Positions 35,934 through 46,439 of a DNA stretch of 64,000 nucleotides are shown in pieces. Where the stretch lies: assembly GCF_024171785.1 (NCBI RefSeq), contig NZ_JAMTCK010000005.1, positions 339,591 through 403,590 on the forward strand, written 5' to 3'. The stretch comes from Goodfellowiella coeruleoviolacea (GTDB taxonomy: Bacteria > Actinomycetota > Actinomycetes > Mycobacteriales > Pseudonocardiaceae). Under the pieces are notes generated by a model. That model did no database searches. It was not told where the DNA came from and was given only the letters and a program-made list of their open reading frames with translations. Both the position numbers and the translations under genes were made by a program. Within the stretch, counting starts at the first letter, position 1. Each line of letters opens with the position of its first letter.

Positions 35934-36455
35934 TCACCGGCTCACGTCAGTGCGCAGCACCCCGTAGAGCACGATGTCCCGCCGCTGCCCGCCACGCAGC
36001 TGGGCGCCGCGCAGCACGCCTTCGCGCTGGAACCCGGCCCGTTCCAGGGCGCGCTGCTCGGCCACGTTGGCCACGTCCGTGCTGGCCTCGATCCGGTCCA
36101 CGGCCGTGGTGGCGAACAGGTGCTCGACCAGCAGTCGCTGCGCCAGCGTGCCCACGCCCCGCCCGCGTGCCGCCGGCAGCAGGTCGATGCCGATGTTCCA
36201 GGCCTGGCAGGCCGCGCTCGGCCCGTGCAGCACGGGGATCCAGCCCACGTCGCCGAGCAGCTCACCGCTGGCCTGGTCGACCACCACCAGCTGCCCCCTG
36301 GGCGGCAGGTAGGGCAGCGGCCGGGAGTCCACGTCGACCTGGAACGCACCGTCCCCGGCCTGGTCGAGCACGCCCTGGTCGCCCGCTGCCGGTTCGGCCA
36401 GCACGACACCGTCCCGACCGGCCACCACACGCCGGTCCCCCGCACGCGAGCGCAC
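35934..36455 (-). CDS. GNAT family N-acetyltransferase (RimJ/RimL-like)
   Basis: A 173-residue acyltransferase-like protein. Acetyl-CoA loop in LPAARGRGVGTLAQRLLVEHLF and the terminal ERAGFQREGVLRGAQLRGG are typical of RimJ/RimL-type enzymes that acetylate protein N-termini or small molecules. GTG 36455 follows GGGGGAGGAC. Located between guaB3 and the choD-like gene on the same strand. Substrate unknown. Confidence 0.88.
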   Translation of the reverse strand: MRSRAGDRRVVAGRDGVVLAEPAAGDQGVLDQAGDGAFQVDVDSRPLPYLPPRGQLVVVDQASGELLGDVGWIPVLHGPSAACQAWNIGIDLLPAARGRGVGTLAQRLLVEHLFATTAVDRIEASTDVANVAEQRALERAGFQREGVLRGAQLRGGQRRDIVLYGVLRTDVSR

Positions 36456-36505
36456 GCCTGTCCTCCCCCTCGGTGTGTGGTCCGCAGTGCGGCCGGCGGC
36501 GCTGG

Positions 36506-37651
36506 TCAGCCGCGGATGGTCAGCCCGACCTTCTGGAACTCCTTGAGGTCGGAGTAGCCGGTCTTGGCCATGGCCCGGCGCAGCGAGCCGAACAGGTTGG
36601 TGACGCCGCGCGGGTCGGTGGCCGGCCCGAACAGCAGGGTGCGCAGGTCCACCTCCTGGTCGATGCCGGCGGACACGTGGCTGCGTGGCACCGAGGGGTG
36701 GGCGGCCGAGGCGGTCCAGTACAGGCCCTGGCCGGGCGCCTCGGTGGCGGCGGCCAGCGGCTCACCCAGCATCACCGCGTCCGCCCCGCAGGCAATGGCC
36801 TTGGCGATGTCACCGCTGGTCAGCATGCCGCCGTCGGCGAGCACGTGCACGTAGCGACCACCGGTCTCGTCCAGGTAGTCCCGCCGGGCCGCGGCCGCGT
36901 CGGCAATGGCGGTGGCCATCGGCACGCCAATGCCCAGCACGGCGTCGGTGCTGGTCACACCGGGCGCGTAGCCGTAGCCGACGATCACGCCGGCGGCCCC
37001 GGTGCGCATCAGGTGCATGGCGGTGCGGTAGTCGCCCACCCCACCGGCGATCACCGGCACGTCCAGGTCCGCGATGAACCGCTTGAGGTTGAGCGGCTCG
37101 CCGTTCCTGGCCACGTGCTCGGCCGAGATGATGGTGCCCTGCACGACCAGGATCTCCACGCCGGCGGCCAGCAGGTCGGGGGTGAGTTCGGCGGCGTGCT
37201 GCGGGCTGACCCGCACCGCCACGGTCACACCGGACTCGCGGACCTGCCGGATCGCCTCGGTGATCAGGTCCATCCGCACCGGCGCGGCGTGCAGCTCCTG
37301 CAGCAGGCGCACCGGGCCGGCCAGGTCCTCGCCGCTCTCCGCGCTCTCCTCCACGGCCTGCACCAGCCGGAACAGCACCTCGTCCACGTCGGCGTGGCGG
37401 GCCCACAGCCCTTCGGCGTTGAGCACGCCCAGGCCACCGAGTTCGCCCACGGCCACCGCGGTGCGCGGCGACACGATCGCGTCCGTGGGGTGGGTGACCA
37501 GCGGGATCTCAAACCGGTATGCGTCGATCTGCCAGGCCGTGGACACGTCCTTGGAGGACCGGGTCCGCCGAGACGGGATGATCTCCACGTCGTCCAGCTC
37601 GTAGGCCCGCCGAGCGGTCCGACCAATGCCGATCTCGACCAGATCCCGCAC
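36506..37651 (-). CDS. guaB3: IMP dehydrogenase-like GuaB3 family protein
   Basis: A 381-residue CBS-less IMPDH paralogue. It begins VRDLVEIGIGRTARRAYELDDVEIIPSRRTR, the hallmark of the GuaB3 group, followed by the TIM barrel with PVIAGGVGDYRTAMHLMRTGA and ADGGMLTSGDIAKAIACGADAVMLGEPLA. The catalytic Cys loop of true IMPDH (GSICTTR) is replaced by GYGYAPGVTSTDA, so it may have another role (several GuaB3 proteins act as GMP reductase-like or regulatory enzymes). GTG 37651 follows AAAGGA. The intergenic element copy B lies upstream in the same direction. Confidence 0.94.
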   Translation of the reverse strand: MRDLVEIGIGRTARRAYELDDVEIIPSRRTRSSKDVSTAWQIDAYRFEIPLVTHPTDAIVSPRTAVAVGELGGLGVLNAEGLWARHADVDEVLFRLVQAVEESAESGEDLAGPVRLLQELHAAPVRMDLITEAIRQVRESGVTVAVRVSPQHAAELTPDLLAAGVEILVVQGTIISAEHVARNGEPLNLKRFIADLDVPVIAGGVGDYRTAMHLMRTGAAGVIVGYGYAPGVTSTDAVLGIGVPMATAIADAAAARRDYLDETGGRYVHVLADGGMLTSGDIAKAIACGADAVMLGEPLAAATEAPGQGLYWTASAAHPSVPRSHVSAGIDQEVDLRTLLFGPATDPRGVTNLFGSLRRAMAKTGYSDLKEFQKVGLTIRG

Positions 37652-37966
37652 GTGAAGTCCTTTCTTGCTGACTGCTTGCTGGCGCTGTTTCCCCACCCAC
37701 CTGGGCACCCGTCCACCTGGGCACCCGTCCAGCCGGGCGCGCCACCACCCGACAACCACCCGACCAGCAGCACCCCAGCCCCGTACCGCGCCTCATCCAC
37801 CCCGCCGAAGTCCAGCCCCCACCCTCCCGGGGGGCGAGCCCCTGGCCAGCCTATCCGCCGCGGCCTGGGACAACACCGGGCCGGGGGAAGTTGTGCACAA
37901 CCGGCGGGGCTGTGGACAACTCCCCTCACCAACGGGTGAATTCGGGGCGGAGCGCGCCCACGTGTG
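37652..37966 (-). promoter_or_regulatory. guaB3 upstream region carrying element copy B
   Basis: 315 bp between guaB2 and guaB3, both on the minus strand. Element copy B could supply a promoter (TAGGCT) giving a ~195-base guaB3 leader. Nearer the gene, two tandem 16-bp units (each CACCTGGGCACCCGTC on the plus strand, about 37698-37733) lie just upstream of guaB3. Confidence 0.5.
37811..37919 (-). repeat. Dispersed intergenic element, copy B
   Basis: On the minus strand: TTGTCCACA (37911-37919), then TTGTGCACAA (37891-37900), then after 37 bases TAGGCT (37848-37853), then GGGGCTCGCCCCCC and GGGAGGGTGGGGGC, which can form a GCCCCC/GGGGGC hairpin. Layout equals copies A and C. Confidence 0.65.
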
Positions 37967-39990
<2,024 letters not shown>

Positions 39991-40076
39991 TCGGGCTGCC
40001 CGGGCAGCGGGTGCGGGCCGCGCCAGCGGGAATTCGATTCGCCGGGCGGCGTGCGAAAAACCGAGGTGGGTGAACG

Positions 40077-40121
40077 AAAAAACCGAGGAGCCAGCCGCTC
40101 GTTGCTGGCGGGCTCCTCGGT
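40077..40121 (-). terminator. Intrinsic terminator of the sigD-rsdA transcript
   Basis: Reading on the minus strand, ACCGAGGAGCC (40111-40121) pairs with GGCTCCTCGGT (40082-40092), and a run of six U follows (A-run 40077-40082). An inner CCAGC/GCTGG extends the stem. A second CGAAAAA-CCGAGG copy sits at about 40054-40066. Confidence 0.75.
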
Positions 40122-40270
40122 GGCGATGGCGGTGGCGGCTGTCGATATCGGCGACCGGCCACGGTGGTGCTGAATCGCGCGGGCCTGACGATTGGCGCTG
40201 ACCGATGTGTGTTGTCAGTCGATTCTCGAACTCATCCCCAGGAATTGACCGGGCCAGAACCAACTGCCGC

Positions 40271-41371
40271 TCAGTTGTTGCTCTCGCTCTGCGTTCCGTT
40301 GCCGTTGTTGGAGGATTCCGGACGCTGCCCACCCGGGGTGGTCACACCGGTGTCGATCGGCGGGTTCGGTTCTTCCCGCGTGCTGCTCGGGGACGAGACT
40401 GACGAGCTGCTCTCCTGCGCCGGCGGCGGGGGGCTCGACGGAACGGGCGGTGAGGTGGGGTCGAGGGTGCTGCTGGGCGGTGCGCTGGGGCTGTGGCTGG
40501 GCGACGGCACCGACTGCGTGCTGGACTGGCTGCTGGTGCTGGTCAGGTCGGGCAGCACTGGCGCGTCGGGAAGCTGCTGGACCAGGGACTCATGTCTGGC
40601 GACCAGGTCGGCCTGGCCGTCATCTCTGGACACCGACGGCAGGGTGTCCCCGGCCCGGTCCAGCGCGGTCCTGGCGTCGGCGATCCGTCCCTCGCGCAGT
40701 GCCGTGCCCGCACTGTCCAACTCGGTCTGCACGGATGCCGCGGCCTCGACCGAGCGGGCGTGCTCGGAGTACAGCACCTGGGCCACCGCCCACAGCGCGT
40801 CACCGGGCCGCGCGTCCCTGGCGGCCAACCCGACACCGGTGAAGGTGATCACCAGGACAGCGGCGGCGGCGGCGAACGGGACCAGGAACCGGTGCCGGTT
40901 GCGGACCGGCTTGCGCGCCGCCATCAGCGTGGCCAGAGCGGTGTCCGTGTCGACGAGTTCACCGATCCGCTCGCTGTCGACGTCCCGCCGCCAGGCCAGC
41001 AACAGGCTGTTGAGTTCCTGGTCGGCGAGGTTCTCGGCGGCCTCGGGCTCGCTGCCGCCCAGGGCGTTCAACAGGATGTCGTCCGCGCGGATGGCCGCGA
41101 CGTCGTCCGGCTGGGGCGTCTCGGCATCCACCGGACCCGGCTCGGTGGGCCGGTTCTCGCCAGCGGCCTCGCCCGGTGCCGCGCTCGCCGCCAGGTCGCC
41201 GCCTGCGTCGCCCCGCTCCCCAGGGGCCTGTCCGGTTTTCTGAGGGACCTGGTCGGTCAAGTCCTGTCCAGTCACGTTCTGCCCAGTCAACGGGTCGCCC
41301 GAGGTGAGTGCGGCTTCCTTCGACTCGCTGCGCACGATCTCCTCATCGCCGTTGGCGTGTTGCTCGGCCAC
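40271..41371 (-). CDS. rsdA: Anti-sigma-D factor RsdA-like membrane protein
   Basis: A 366-residue protein. An acidic disordered N-terminus leads to the SigD-binding segment (DDILLNALGG ... DQELNSLLLAWRRDVDSE, about residues 95-135), then one transmembrane helix (FLVPFAAAAAVLVITFTGVGLAA) and an exported Ser/Pro-rich tail with a helical section. It would hold SigD at the membrane until degraded. The GTG start directly abuts the sigD stop (TGAGTG), so the two are co-translated; same order as Rv3413c-sigD. Confidence 0.93.
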   Translation of the reverse strand: MAEQHANGDEEIVRSESKEAALTSGDPLTGQNVTGQDLTDQVPQKTGQAPGERGDAGGDLAASAAPGEAAGENRPTEPGPVDAETPQPDDVAAIRADDILLNALGGSEPEAAENLADQELNSLLLAWRRDVDSERIGELVDTDTALATLMAARKPVRNRHRFLVPFAAAAAVLVITFTGVGLAARDARPGDALWAVAQVLYSEHARSVEAAASVQTELDSAGTALREGRIADARTALDRAGDTLPSVSRDDGQADLVARHESLVQQLPDAPVLPDLTSTSSQSSTQSVPSPSHSPSAPPSSTLDPTSPPVPSSPPPPAQESSSSVSSPSSTREEPNPPIDTGVTTPGGQRPESSNNGNGTQSESNN

Positions 41372-41944
41372 TCAGACCACCTCCTCCGCTGCCAGCGTCT
41401 TGCGGAGCCGGGCCAGCGCACGGTGCTGTGCCACCCGGACCGCACCGGGAGTCGAGCCCACCGCCTCGGCGGTTTCCTCGGCCGACAACCCGACCACCAC
41501 CCTGAGCAGCAAGATCTCTCGCTGCTTCTCGGGCAGGATGCGCAGGAGCTTCGCCATCCGCTCAGACAACTCGCCCTGCATGGCCCGCTGTTCTGGGCCG
41601 GCTTCGGTTTCGGGAGCGTCCGGAACCTCGGGAACCGGCTCGGAGCGGTTCCGCGCCGCCGACCGATGTGCGTCGGCGACCTTGTGCGCGGCGATGCCGT
41701 ACACAAAGGCCAAAAACGGCCGTCCCTGGTCGCGGTAGCTGGGCAGCGCCGTGAGCACCGCGAGACACACCTCCTGGGCCACGTCGTCCGCCGAAGCGAA
41801 GGACCGCTCCTGCCTCCCGACACGGGCACGGCAGTACCGCACCACCAAGGGACGGATCGACGCCAGCAGGCGCTCCACCGCCCGGCGATCGCCTTCGACA
41901 GCAGCGCCTACTTCGGCGTCCAGTCCGTCCCCCAAGTTGGTCAT
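41372..41944 (-). CDS. sigD: ECF RNA polymerase sigma factor SigD
   Basis: A 190-residue ECF sigma. Region 2 (DDVAQEVCLAVLTALPSYRDQGRPFLAFVYGIAAHKVADAHR) and region 4 (LPEKQREILLLRVVVGLSAEETAEAVGSTPGAVRVAQHRAL) are complete. ATG 41944 (MTNLGDGLD) is used; the frame extends upstream to 42070 but those residues look non-coding. In mycobacteria SigD acts in stationary phase and on ribosomal and lipid genes. Co-translated with the anti-sigma gene. Confidence 0.95.
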   Translation of the reverse strand: MTNLGDGLDAEVGAAVEGDRRAVERLLASIRPLVVRYCRARVGRQERSFASADDVAQEVCLAVLTALPSYRDQGRPFLAFVYGIAAHKVADAHRSAARNRSEPVPEVPDAPETEAGPEQRAMQGELSERMAKLLRILPEKQREILLLRVVVGLSAEETAEAVGSTPGAVRVAQHRALARLRKTLAAEEVV

Positions 41945-42774
41945 CGCAGACAACAGCCCTGGTGTTACTGGTAGGCGTACCGACAACGAACGGCATGGGA
42001 GGCCCACATCGCCCATACCGGTGACGGTAACCGTACCGGTCGACGTGATCCCTCCGGGCCGGTGGGGCAAGACAGGGGTTTGCGCGCCTCGGTGCTATGT
42101 GTCCCCACCCAGCGCAACACGCCCATCCCCCTTCGGCTCACCAGCCCCACTCCGCCCGGCTTCGCTCCGCCGTCGTCGTCCCTCGACGCTCGCTCCTCGC
42201 TTCGAGGCTCGCGCGTCCCCGGCCCACGTTCCGTGCACGAACAGCGGCCCAGCGGCCGTGTTTTCACGGACGTAACCCAGCATCCAGTCCGACGCGCGCT
42301 CGGCCAGCAGCCATTCGGCCCAGTGCCGCCCCGGTCGCAACAGGCCAACCGTCCCAGCGCCGACTGGGCCGGTCGGACACGGGTGACCGCGTCCGGGGGA
42401 AGTGCCCGAGCAGACAGCAGCCGCGGATCCAACACCAACCAGGTCAGCCCCGACCAAGTTCAGCACCGACCGACTCAGCACCGGCAGAAGCCGACACCGG
42501 CAGAAGCCGGCACCGGCGGCACCGACGGACCCGGCACCGACGGCAGGCACGTGGCAACGGAATCGAGCCCGAGCGGTACAGCCCGGCTCAGACACCAGCC
42601 CGGTTCAGACACCGACCGCGGCTACCGGCCCAGCCGGCACTGCCCGGCTGACCACAACCTGGACAACTCCAGACGCACAACCGTGTCTAGCCCGACGACT
42701 GGCTTTCGTCGGGCTAGACACGGTTGTTGCCGGACGGGTTCAGGATGGGACTCCTGAGACGGCGTGGTGGGGTT
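41945..42774. other. 830-bp gap between sigD and the BldM-like gene without a supported gene
   Basis: Near sigD there are GTAAC boxes and the palindrome ACGGTAACCGT (about 42020), possible SigD-type promoter parts. The centre (42100-42660) is Cys/Arg-biased in every frame and rich in short direct repeats of CACCGAC/GGCAGAAGCCG words (42470-42550). A 22-bp hairpin closes the region. One minus frame (42095-42595) has a short protein-like patch but no family motif. Confidence 0.5.
42677..42727. terminator. 22-bp perfect-stem terminator after the BldM-like gene
   Basis: The arms 42677-42698 and 42706-42727 (starting ACAACCGTGTCTAGCCCG) are exact reverse complements around a 7-base loop, about 48 bp after the minus-strand gene ends at 42775. 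Confidence 0.8.
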
Positions 42775-43371
42775 TCAGGACACGAGGCCACGGCGGAAGC
42801 CGTGGGCGACCGCCTGGGCGCGGTCCCGTACCCCGAGCTTGCGGAACAGGCGACGCGCGTGCGTCTTGACTGTGTCCTCGGACAGGTAGAGCTCACGCCC
42901 GATCTGTCCGTTGCTCTTGCCCTGGCTCATGCCGCGCAACACCTGGAGTTCACGCTCGGTCAGCTGAACTCCAGGATCTGACGGCTGTCGGGGCGCCGGC
43001 ACCGAGGTGCTGGCCAAGGTGTGCGCGAGGGCGGCGACCAGTTCGGGACGCGAGGCGTCCCAACGCAGGTAACCGCGGGCTCCGCCAGCTATGGCGGCCG
43101 CGATGCTGCCGGCGTCGTCGGGTGCGCCGAACACGATCACGTTCGCTTGCGGGTTTGCTGAGACGAGCCGGCGGGTCGCTTCCACCCCGGTCGGGACGGC
43201 GCGCTGGGTACCAACCAGTACGACGTCGACCGGCTGCCGGGAGAAGCGGGCCAACAGCTCGTCACCGTGCGCTACGCAGTCGATGCGACTCACCCCGGGG
43301 ACAGCCGACATCACACGGGTGAGACCCTCCCGCACACTGCGCCGGTCGTCGCAAATCAGGACCGTCGTCAC
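42775..43371 (-). CDS. BldM-like orphan atypical response regulator, LuxR HTH
   Basis: A 198-residue regulator close in layout to streptomycete BldM, including the C-terminal HTH (LTERELQVLRGMSQGKSNGQIG, LSEDTVKTHARRLFRKLG). The acidic pocket Asp8-Asp9 is present but the phospho-acceptor position 54 is Gly (VLVGTQ) and the conserved Lys near 104 is Trp (YLRWDAS), so it cannot be phosphorylated in the usual way. GTG 43371 follows AAGGAG by five bases. Overlaps the upstream gene by four bases. BldM in streptomycetes controls development, partly with WhiI. Confidence 0.9.
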   Translation of the reverse strand: MTTVLICDDRRSVREGLTRVMSAVPGVSRIDCVAHGDELLARFSRQPVDVVLVGTQRAVPTGVEATRRLVSANPQANVIVFGAPDDAGSIAAAIAGGARGYLRWDASRPELVAALAHTLASTSVPAPRQPSDPGVQLTERELQVLRGMSQGKSNGQIGRELYLSEDTVKTHARRLFRKLGVRDRAQAVAHGFRRGLVS

Positions 43372-44558
43372 GGGGACTCCTTCCTGCAGCCGAGTGACGT
43401 TCCACATCCCCTATCGGACGCTTGAGCCCCAACCTTGACACGATCTGGTGCTTTATCCGTCAAGAACTTCGCCCAGCCGGCCGCATTCGGGGGTTCCCCG
43501 GAATGGAGCAGTGCCGACGGCACCCACGGGGAAGCCGCCGCAATCCGCCGGCCAATCGGGTCGGCGGCACGTAATACGCAGCTCAGAGCGTTGTTAGCCC
43601 AGTCGAGAAGTTCCGCCGACTCATCCGGGGCATGTTGCGCGAGCACCAACGCTGCCGGCCAAACGAGCGAAAGCAGCCCCAGATCCACGGTGTGATTTAA
43701 CACACACCCGAGTAGCGCAATGCACGTGGGCAACCGAGCGATGGCGCTCCCTGCCGCGTCCTCATCCCGGCCGACCACGGTGCTACCGGCCACCACCTCG
43801 CCGATCCCGGACTCGGCCTGGCCGGCCACCGCCAGGGCCGTGCCCAGCACGAGATCGGACTTGAGCACGTGACGGGCAGCGCCGGCCGTTCGCGCCAGCC
43901 GACCAGCGGCCTCGGCCAGCGGAACAGCCGCCTCGGCCCGGCCGGCGGCCAGTTCGATCTCGGCGCCAACCCATCCGGCGCGCACCTGTCCACGCCAGTC
44001 CGCCGGCTGCGGCAGTGGCGGTGGCCCGGTTTCTCCCGCTCCACCGCGCCGACCCGGCCGACCTCGCCGCTCCGGTTGCCGCTCCAGCCCCAGTTCCCGT
44101 TCGGCCGCGGCGAGCAACCGCCTGGCCTCGTCGACCCGACCCAATCCGACCGCGTCCGCGGCCAACCCCAGCAGCGCGTCCACCCGGGCGGCCGACTCGG
44201 TCACCCCGGCGGCCTCGGCCAGCACCAACTCCTCGACCGACCTGGTCACCCCTGGTCGTCCGAGCTGGGCCAGATGGGTCAGTGCTTCGGCGTCCAATCG
44301 GCGCGCGGCCACATGCCCACCGAGTTGCCGGCGGTGCGCGGCCAGTGTGCTCGCGGCGAGGGAGGCCAGCACGGGGTCGCGGACCGCGCGCAGCGGGCCG
44401 AGCAGGGTGGCCGCGGCGGCGTACCGGCCCTGCGCGCCGAGCACGACCCCGGCCAGCCACCGGCGGGTTGGGCGATCAGCGGGCGATATCGCGCTGACGT
44501 CCGCCCCGGGCAGGTCTCCGAAGGCGGCGCGGACCAGGCTGGCGTCGTCGATCACCAC
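43368..44558 (-). CDS. Conserved helical-repeat protein upstream of the BldM-like regulator
   Basis: A 396-residue, Ala/Leu-rich all-helical protein with TPR-like pairs (LAASTLAAHRRQLGGHVAARRLDAEAL, LGLAADAVGLGRVDEARRLLAAAERELG, VPLAEAAGRLARTAGA). No catalytic motifs. The position between sigD/bldM-like and whiB equals that of M. tuberculosis Rv3415c. GTG 44558 follows AGGATGAC. Its stop overlaps the regulator's GTG, implying co-translation. Function unknown. Confidence 0.8.
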   Translation of the reverse strand: MVIDDASLVRAAFGDLPGADVSAISPADRPTRRWLAGVVLGAQGRYAAAATLLGPLRAVRDPVLASLAASTLAAHRRQLGGHVAARRLDAEALTHLAQLGRPGVTRSVEELVLAEAAGVTESAARVDALLGLAADAVGLGRVDEARRLLAAAERELGLERQPERRGRPGRRGGAGETGPPPLPQPADWRGQVRAGWVGAEIELAAGRAEAAVPLAEAAGRLARTAGAARHVLKSDLVLGTALAVAGQAESGIGEVVAGSTVVGRDEDAAGSAIARLPTCIALLGCVLNHTVDLGLLSLVWPAALVLAQHAPDESAELLDWANNALSCVLRAADPIGRRIAAASPWVPSALLHSGEPPNAAGWAKFLTDKAPDRVKVGAQASDRGCGTSLGCRKESP

Positions 44559-44674
44559 GTCATCCTGGCCAACCGCCCGGACGCTCCGCGTGAACTGCAC
44601 CCCCACCCACCACAACCATTGTGATTCCCCCCACATTCTCGGTTCGGTCTCCCGCGATCCCCCCTCGCCACCGC

Positions 44675-44762
44675 GCGAGTCGACACCTCCGCGCCCGCGA
44701 GTTGCACCCTCGCGCACCGCGAGTTGACCGTTCAGCGTGCGCGAGTTGACACCTCACGCACC
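44675..44762. repeat. Four 22-bp tandem (iteron-like) repeats
   Basis: GCGAGTTGAC-type units start at 44675, 44697, 44719 and 44741, exactly 22 bp apart; the first reads GCGAGTCGACACCTC and the last GCGAGTTGACACCTC, with variation in the spacer part. They lie about 115-190 bp upstream of the copy C promoter box. Confidence 0.8.
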
Positions 44763-44833
44763 GCCATTCAGGTGAACGAGAACTGAAAAGCCCAGGCAGG
44801 AGCGGTGATCGGTCGTTCCACCCGGCAGCCGGG

Positions 44834-44945
44834 TTATCCACAGGGCAGCGAGTTATCCACAGCCACTGATCGAGGTCCTGATTTCTCCGGCTGCCGTCGA
44901 TAGGCTGGAGCGGGGCTCGCCCCCCGGGAGGGTGGGGGGCTGCCC
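44834..44945 (+). repeat. Dispersed intergenic element, copy C
   Basis: Two perfect E. coli-type DnaA boxes TTATCCACA (44834-44842, 44853-44861), 39 bases, then TAGGCT (44901-44906), GGGGCTCGCCCCCC, and GCCCCCC (44919-44925 region) able to pair with GGGGGGC eight bases on. Same order as copies A and B; best-preserved copy. Confidence 0.7.
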
Positions 44946-45065
44946 TGGGGGAGTTGCCTCGCCTGGCGCGGGTCGGCGCCGTGGTGGGGCGAGTCGGGTG
45001 TGGGTCGTGGTTTCCGCTGGTCGCGGGGCGGATGGGGGCGGTGGGGCCCGGGGCCGCGGTGGCGG

Positions 45066-46220
45066 TCAGGGGTTGTCGTCGGCGACCGCCTGTTCGACCA
45101 GGGTGGCCGCTTCGGCCAGGTCGGTGATCCGGTGCACCGACGGCGGGGCGGTCGTGTGCTCCCAGCCCGGCCCGCCCACGAACACCCTGGCCGGCTGCCT
45201 GGTCCTGGGCAGCGCGTCGAGCACGTCCGGGTCGGCGTGCCTGGGCAGCTGCGCCCACAGCACCACGGCGGCCGGCGCGGTTCGGCGGACCGCCGCGATC
45301 AGCGCGCGCGCCGGCAGGGCCGCGCCGAACTGCCTGGTCGCGATGCCCCGGGTGGCCAGCACCGCGGCCAGCGGGTAGAGCGGCAGGCTGTGCCGTTCCT
45401 CGGGCATGCCGGCCAACAGCACGGGGCGTGGGTTGCGCGGCTGGGTGACCAGCGGGGTCGCCCGCACCATGACGGCCACCACGCACTCGGTGAGCAGGTG
45501 CGTCGCCTCAACGCCGGCACCGGAGATCTCCCAGCGCTCGGTCAGGGCCCGCGACACCGGCTGGACCAGGTTCTCCCACGTGCTGATCAGCCCGTGCTCA
45601 GCCACCTCCTCGGCCAACAGCTGCTGCGCCGTGGTCGAGTCCAGGGCCAGCACCGCGCGCCCCAGCCCCCTGGCCCGCCGGCCGGCCCCTGGCATGCGCA
45701 GGCCACGGCCACCGGTGTTGGCTGGTGTGCCCACCCCCGACTCGAACACACCGCTGAGCAACACCGGGTGGTCATGGGCGCCGTCGGTCCGGGTGGGGGG
45801 CTGGTCCGCGGCGGCGCTCACCCGATCGGGGTCCCCCGGTCGTGCCGCGAAAAGTCGGTCTCCTGGGGATGGCTGGTCACCGGACGCGGGACCGGCAAGG
45901 GCGTATCTGGCGGCCTCAGCCGGGGAGGCGCCACGCAGCAGAGCCCGCTGCATGGTCTCCAACCGGGCGATGTCCTGCGGTCCGTACCGACGGTGTCGCC
46001 CACTCGTGTGATTGCTGGGCCCGAGTCCGTAGCGCCGGTCCCAGGTGCGCAGGGTCGCTGGAGCCACCCCGAGGCGTCTGGCCACGGCGGCCACGGTCAG
46101 CCTGGGCTCCCCGCCCGCGTCGTCGCTGTCCGTGAGGACGATCTCGGTGGGGTGTGACCGGTGTTCCCTCTCGGGGCTCGTGTGACTACCGGCCGACGTG
46201 GAATCCGGTGTCGTCATCAC
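45066..46220 (-). CDS. MerR-type regulator with cobalamin-binding-like domain
   Basis: A 384-residue protein. MerR HTH at residues ~38-100 (LTVAAVARRLGVAPATLRTWDRRYGLGPSNHTSGRHRRY), a disordered Pro/Asp linker, then a helical cap and a Rossmann-like domain of the B12-binding type (VLLAGMPEERHSLPLYPLAAVLATRGIATRQFG). The canonical DxHxxG cobalamin His motif is not seen, so it may not bind B12. This class is often near whiB/bldM-like genes in actinomycetes. ATG 46220 or 46217. Confidence 0.88.
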   Translation of the reverse strand: MMTTPDSTSAGSHTSPEREHRSHPTEIVLTDSDDAGGEPRLTVAAVARRLGVAPATLRTWDRRYGLGPSNHTSGRHRRYGPQDIARLETMQRALLRGASPAEAARYALAGPASGDQPSPGDRLFAARPGDPDRVSAAADQPPTRTDGAHDHPVLLSGVFESGVGTPANTGGRGLRMPGAGRRARGLGRAVLALDSTTAQQLLAEEVAEHGLISTWENLVQPVSRALTERWEISGAGVEATHLLTECVVAVMVRATPLVTQPRNPRPVLLAGMPEERHSLPLYPLAAVLATRGIATRQFGAALPARALIAAVRRTAPAAVVLWAQLPRHADPDVLDALPRTRQPARVFVGGPGWEHTTAPPSVHRITDLAEAATLVEQAVADDNP

Positions 46221-46439
46221 GTGGACATCGTGGGTTCACCTCATCCGGGAGGCAAGTGGACGGCGAGGCGACCACGGACGGTTGACCCCCTACCCATCGG
46301 CTGAATTGGCCAACTTCCCCAGGTTGAGGTCTTGAACAACCTTTGAAGCGGTTTTACCGTGAAGCTCCGTTAAGCCGAATGGAGCAAGCCACTGACGCAG
46401 TCCACATGACATCGCCCACGCGATGAGGAGGCAGTCTCG

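Larger units (their letters stand above)
44559..45065. other. Intergenic region with 22-bp tandem repeats, two DnaA boxes and element copy C
   Basis: 507 bp between two minus-strand genes. It contains an iteron-like array (44675-44762), TTATCCACA at 44834-44842 and 44853-44861, and the TAGGCT/C6 element, then GC-rich sequence to the end of the MerR gene. No protein gene is supported on either strand. Confidence 0.65.

Noticed and set aside
34116-36557. Long plus-strand frame antisense to the choD-like and GNAT genes
   Set aside because: Both minus-strand genes have full family signatures; the plus frame has shadow composition.
42095-42595. 166-aa minus-strand ORF
   Set aside because: Mostly Cys/Arg/Gly-biased shadow composition; only a short patch looks protein-like and no start signal is seen.
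44675-44762. CRISPR array
   Set aside because: The units are contiguous 22-mers without unique spacers and no cas genes are present.
44834-44861. Chromosomal origin oriC
   Set aside because: Only two DnaA boxes, and no dnaA, dnaN or AT-rich unwinding region nearby.
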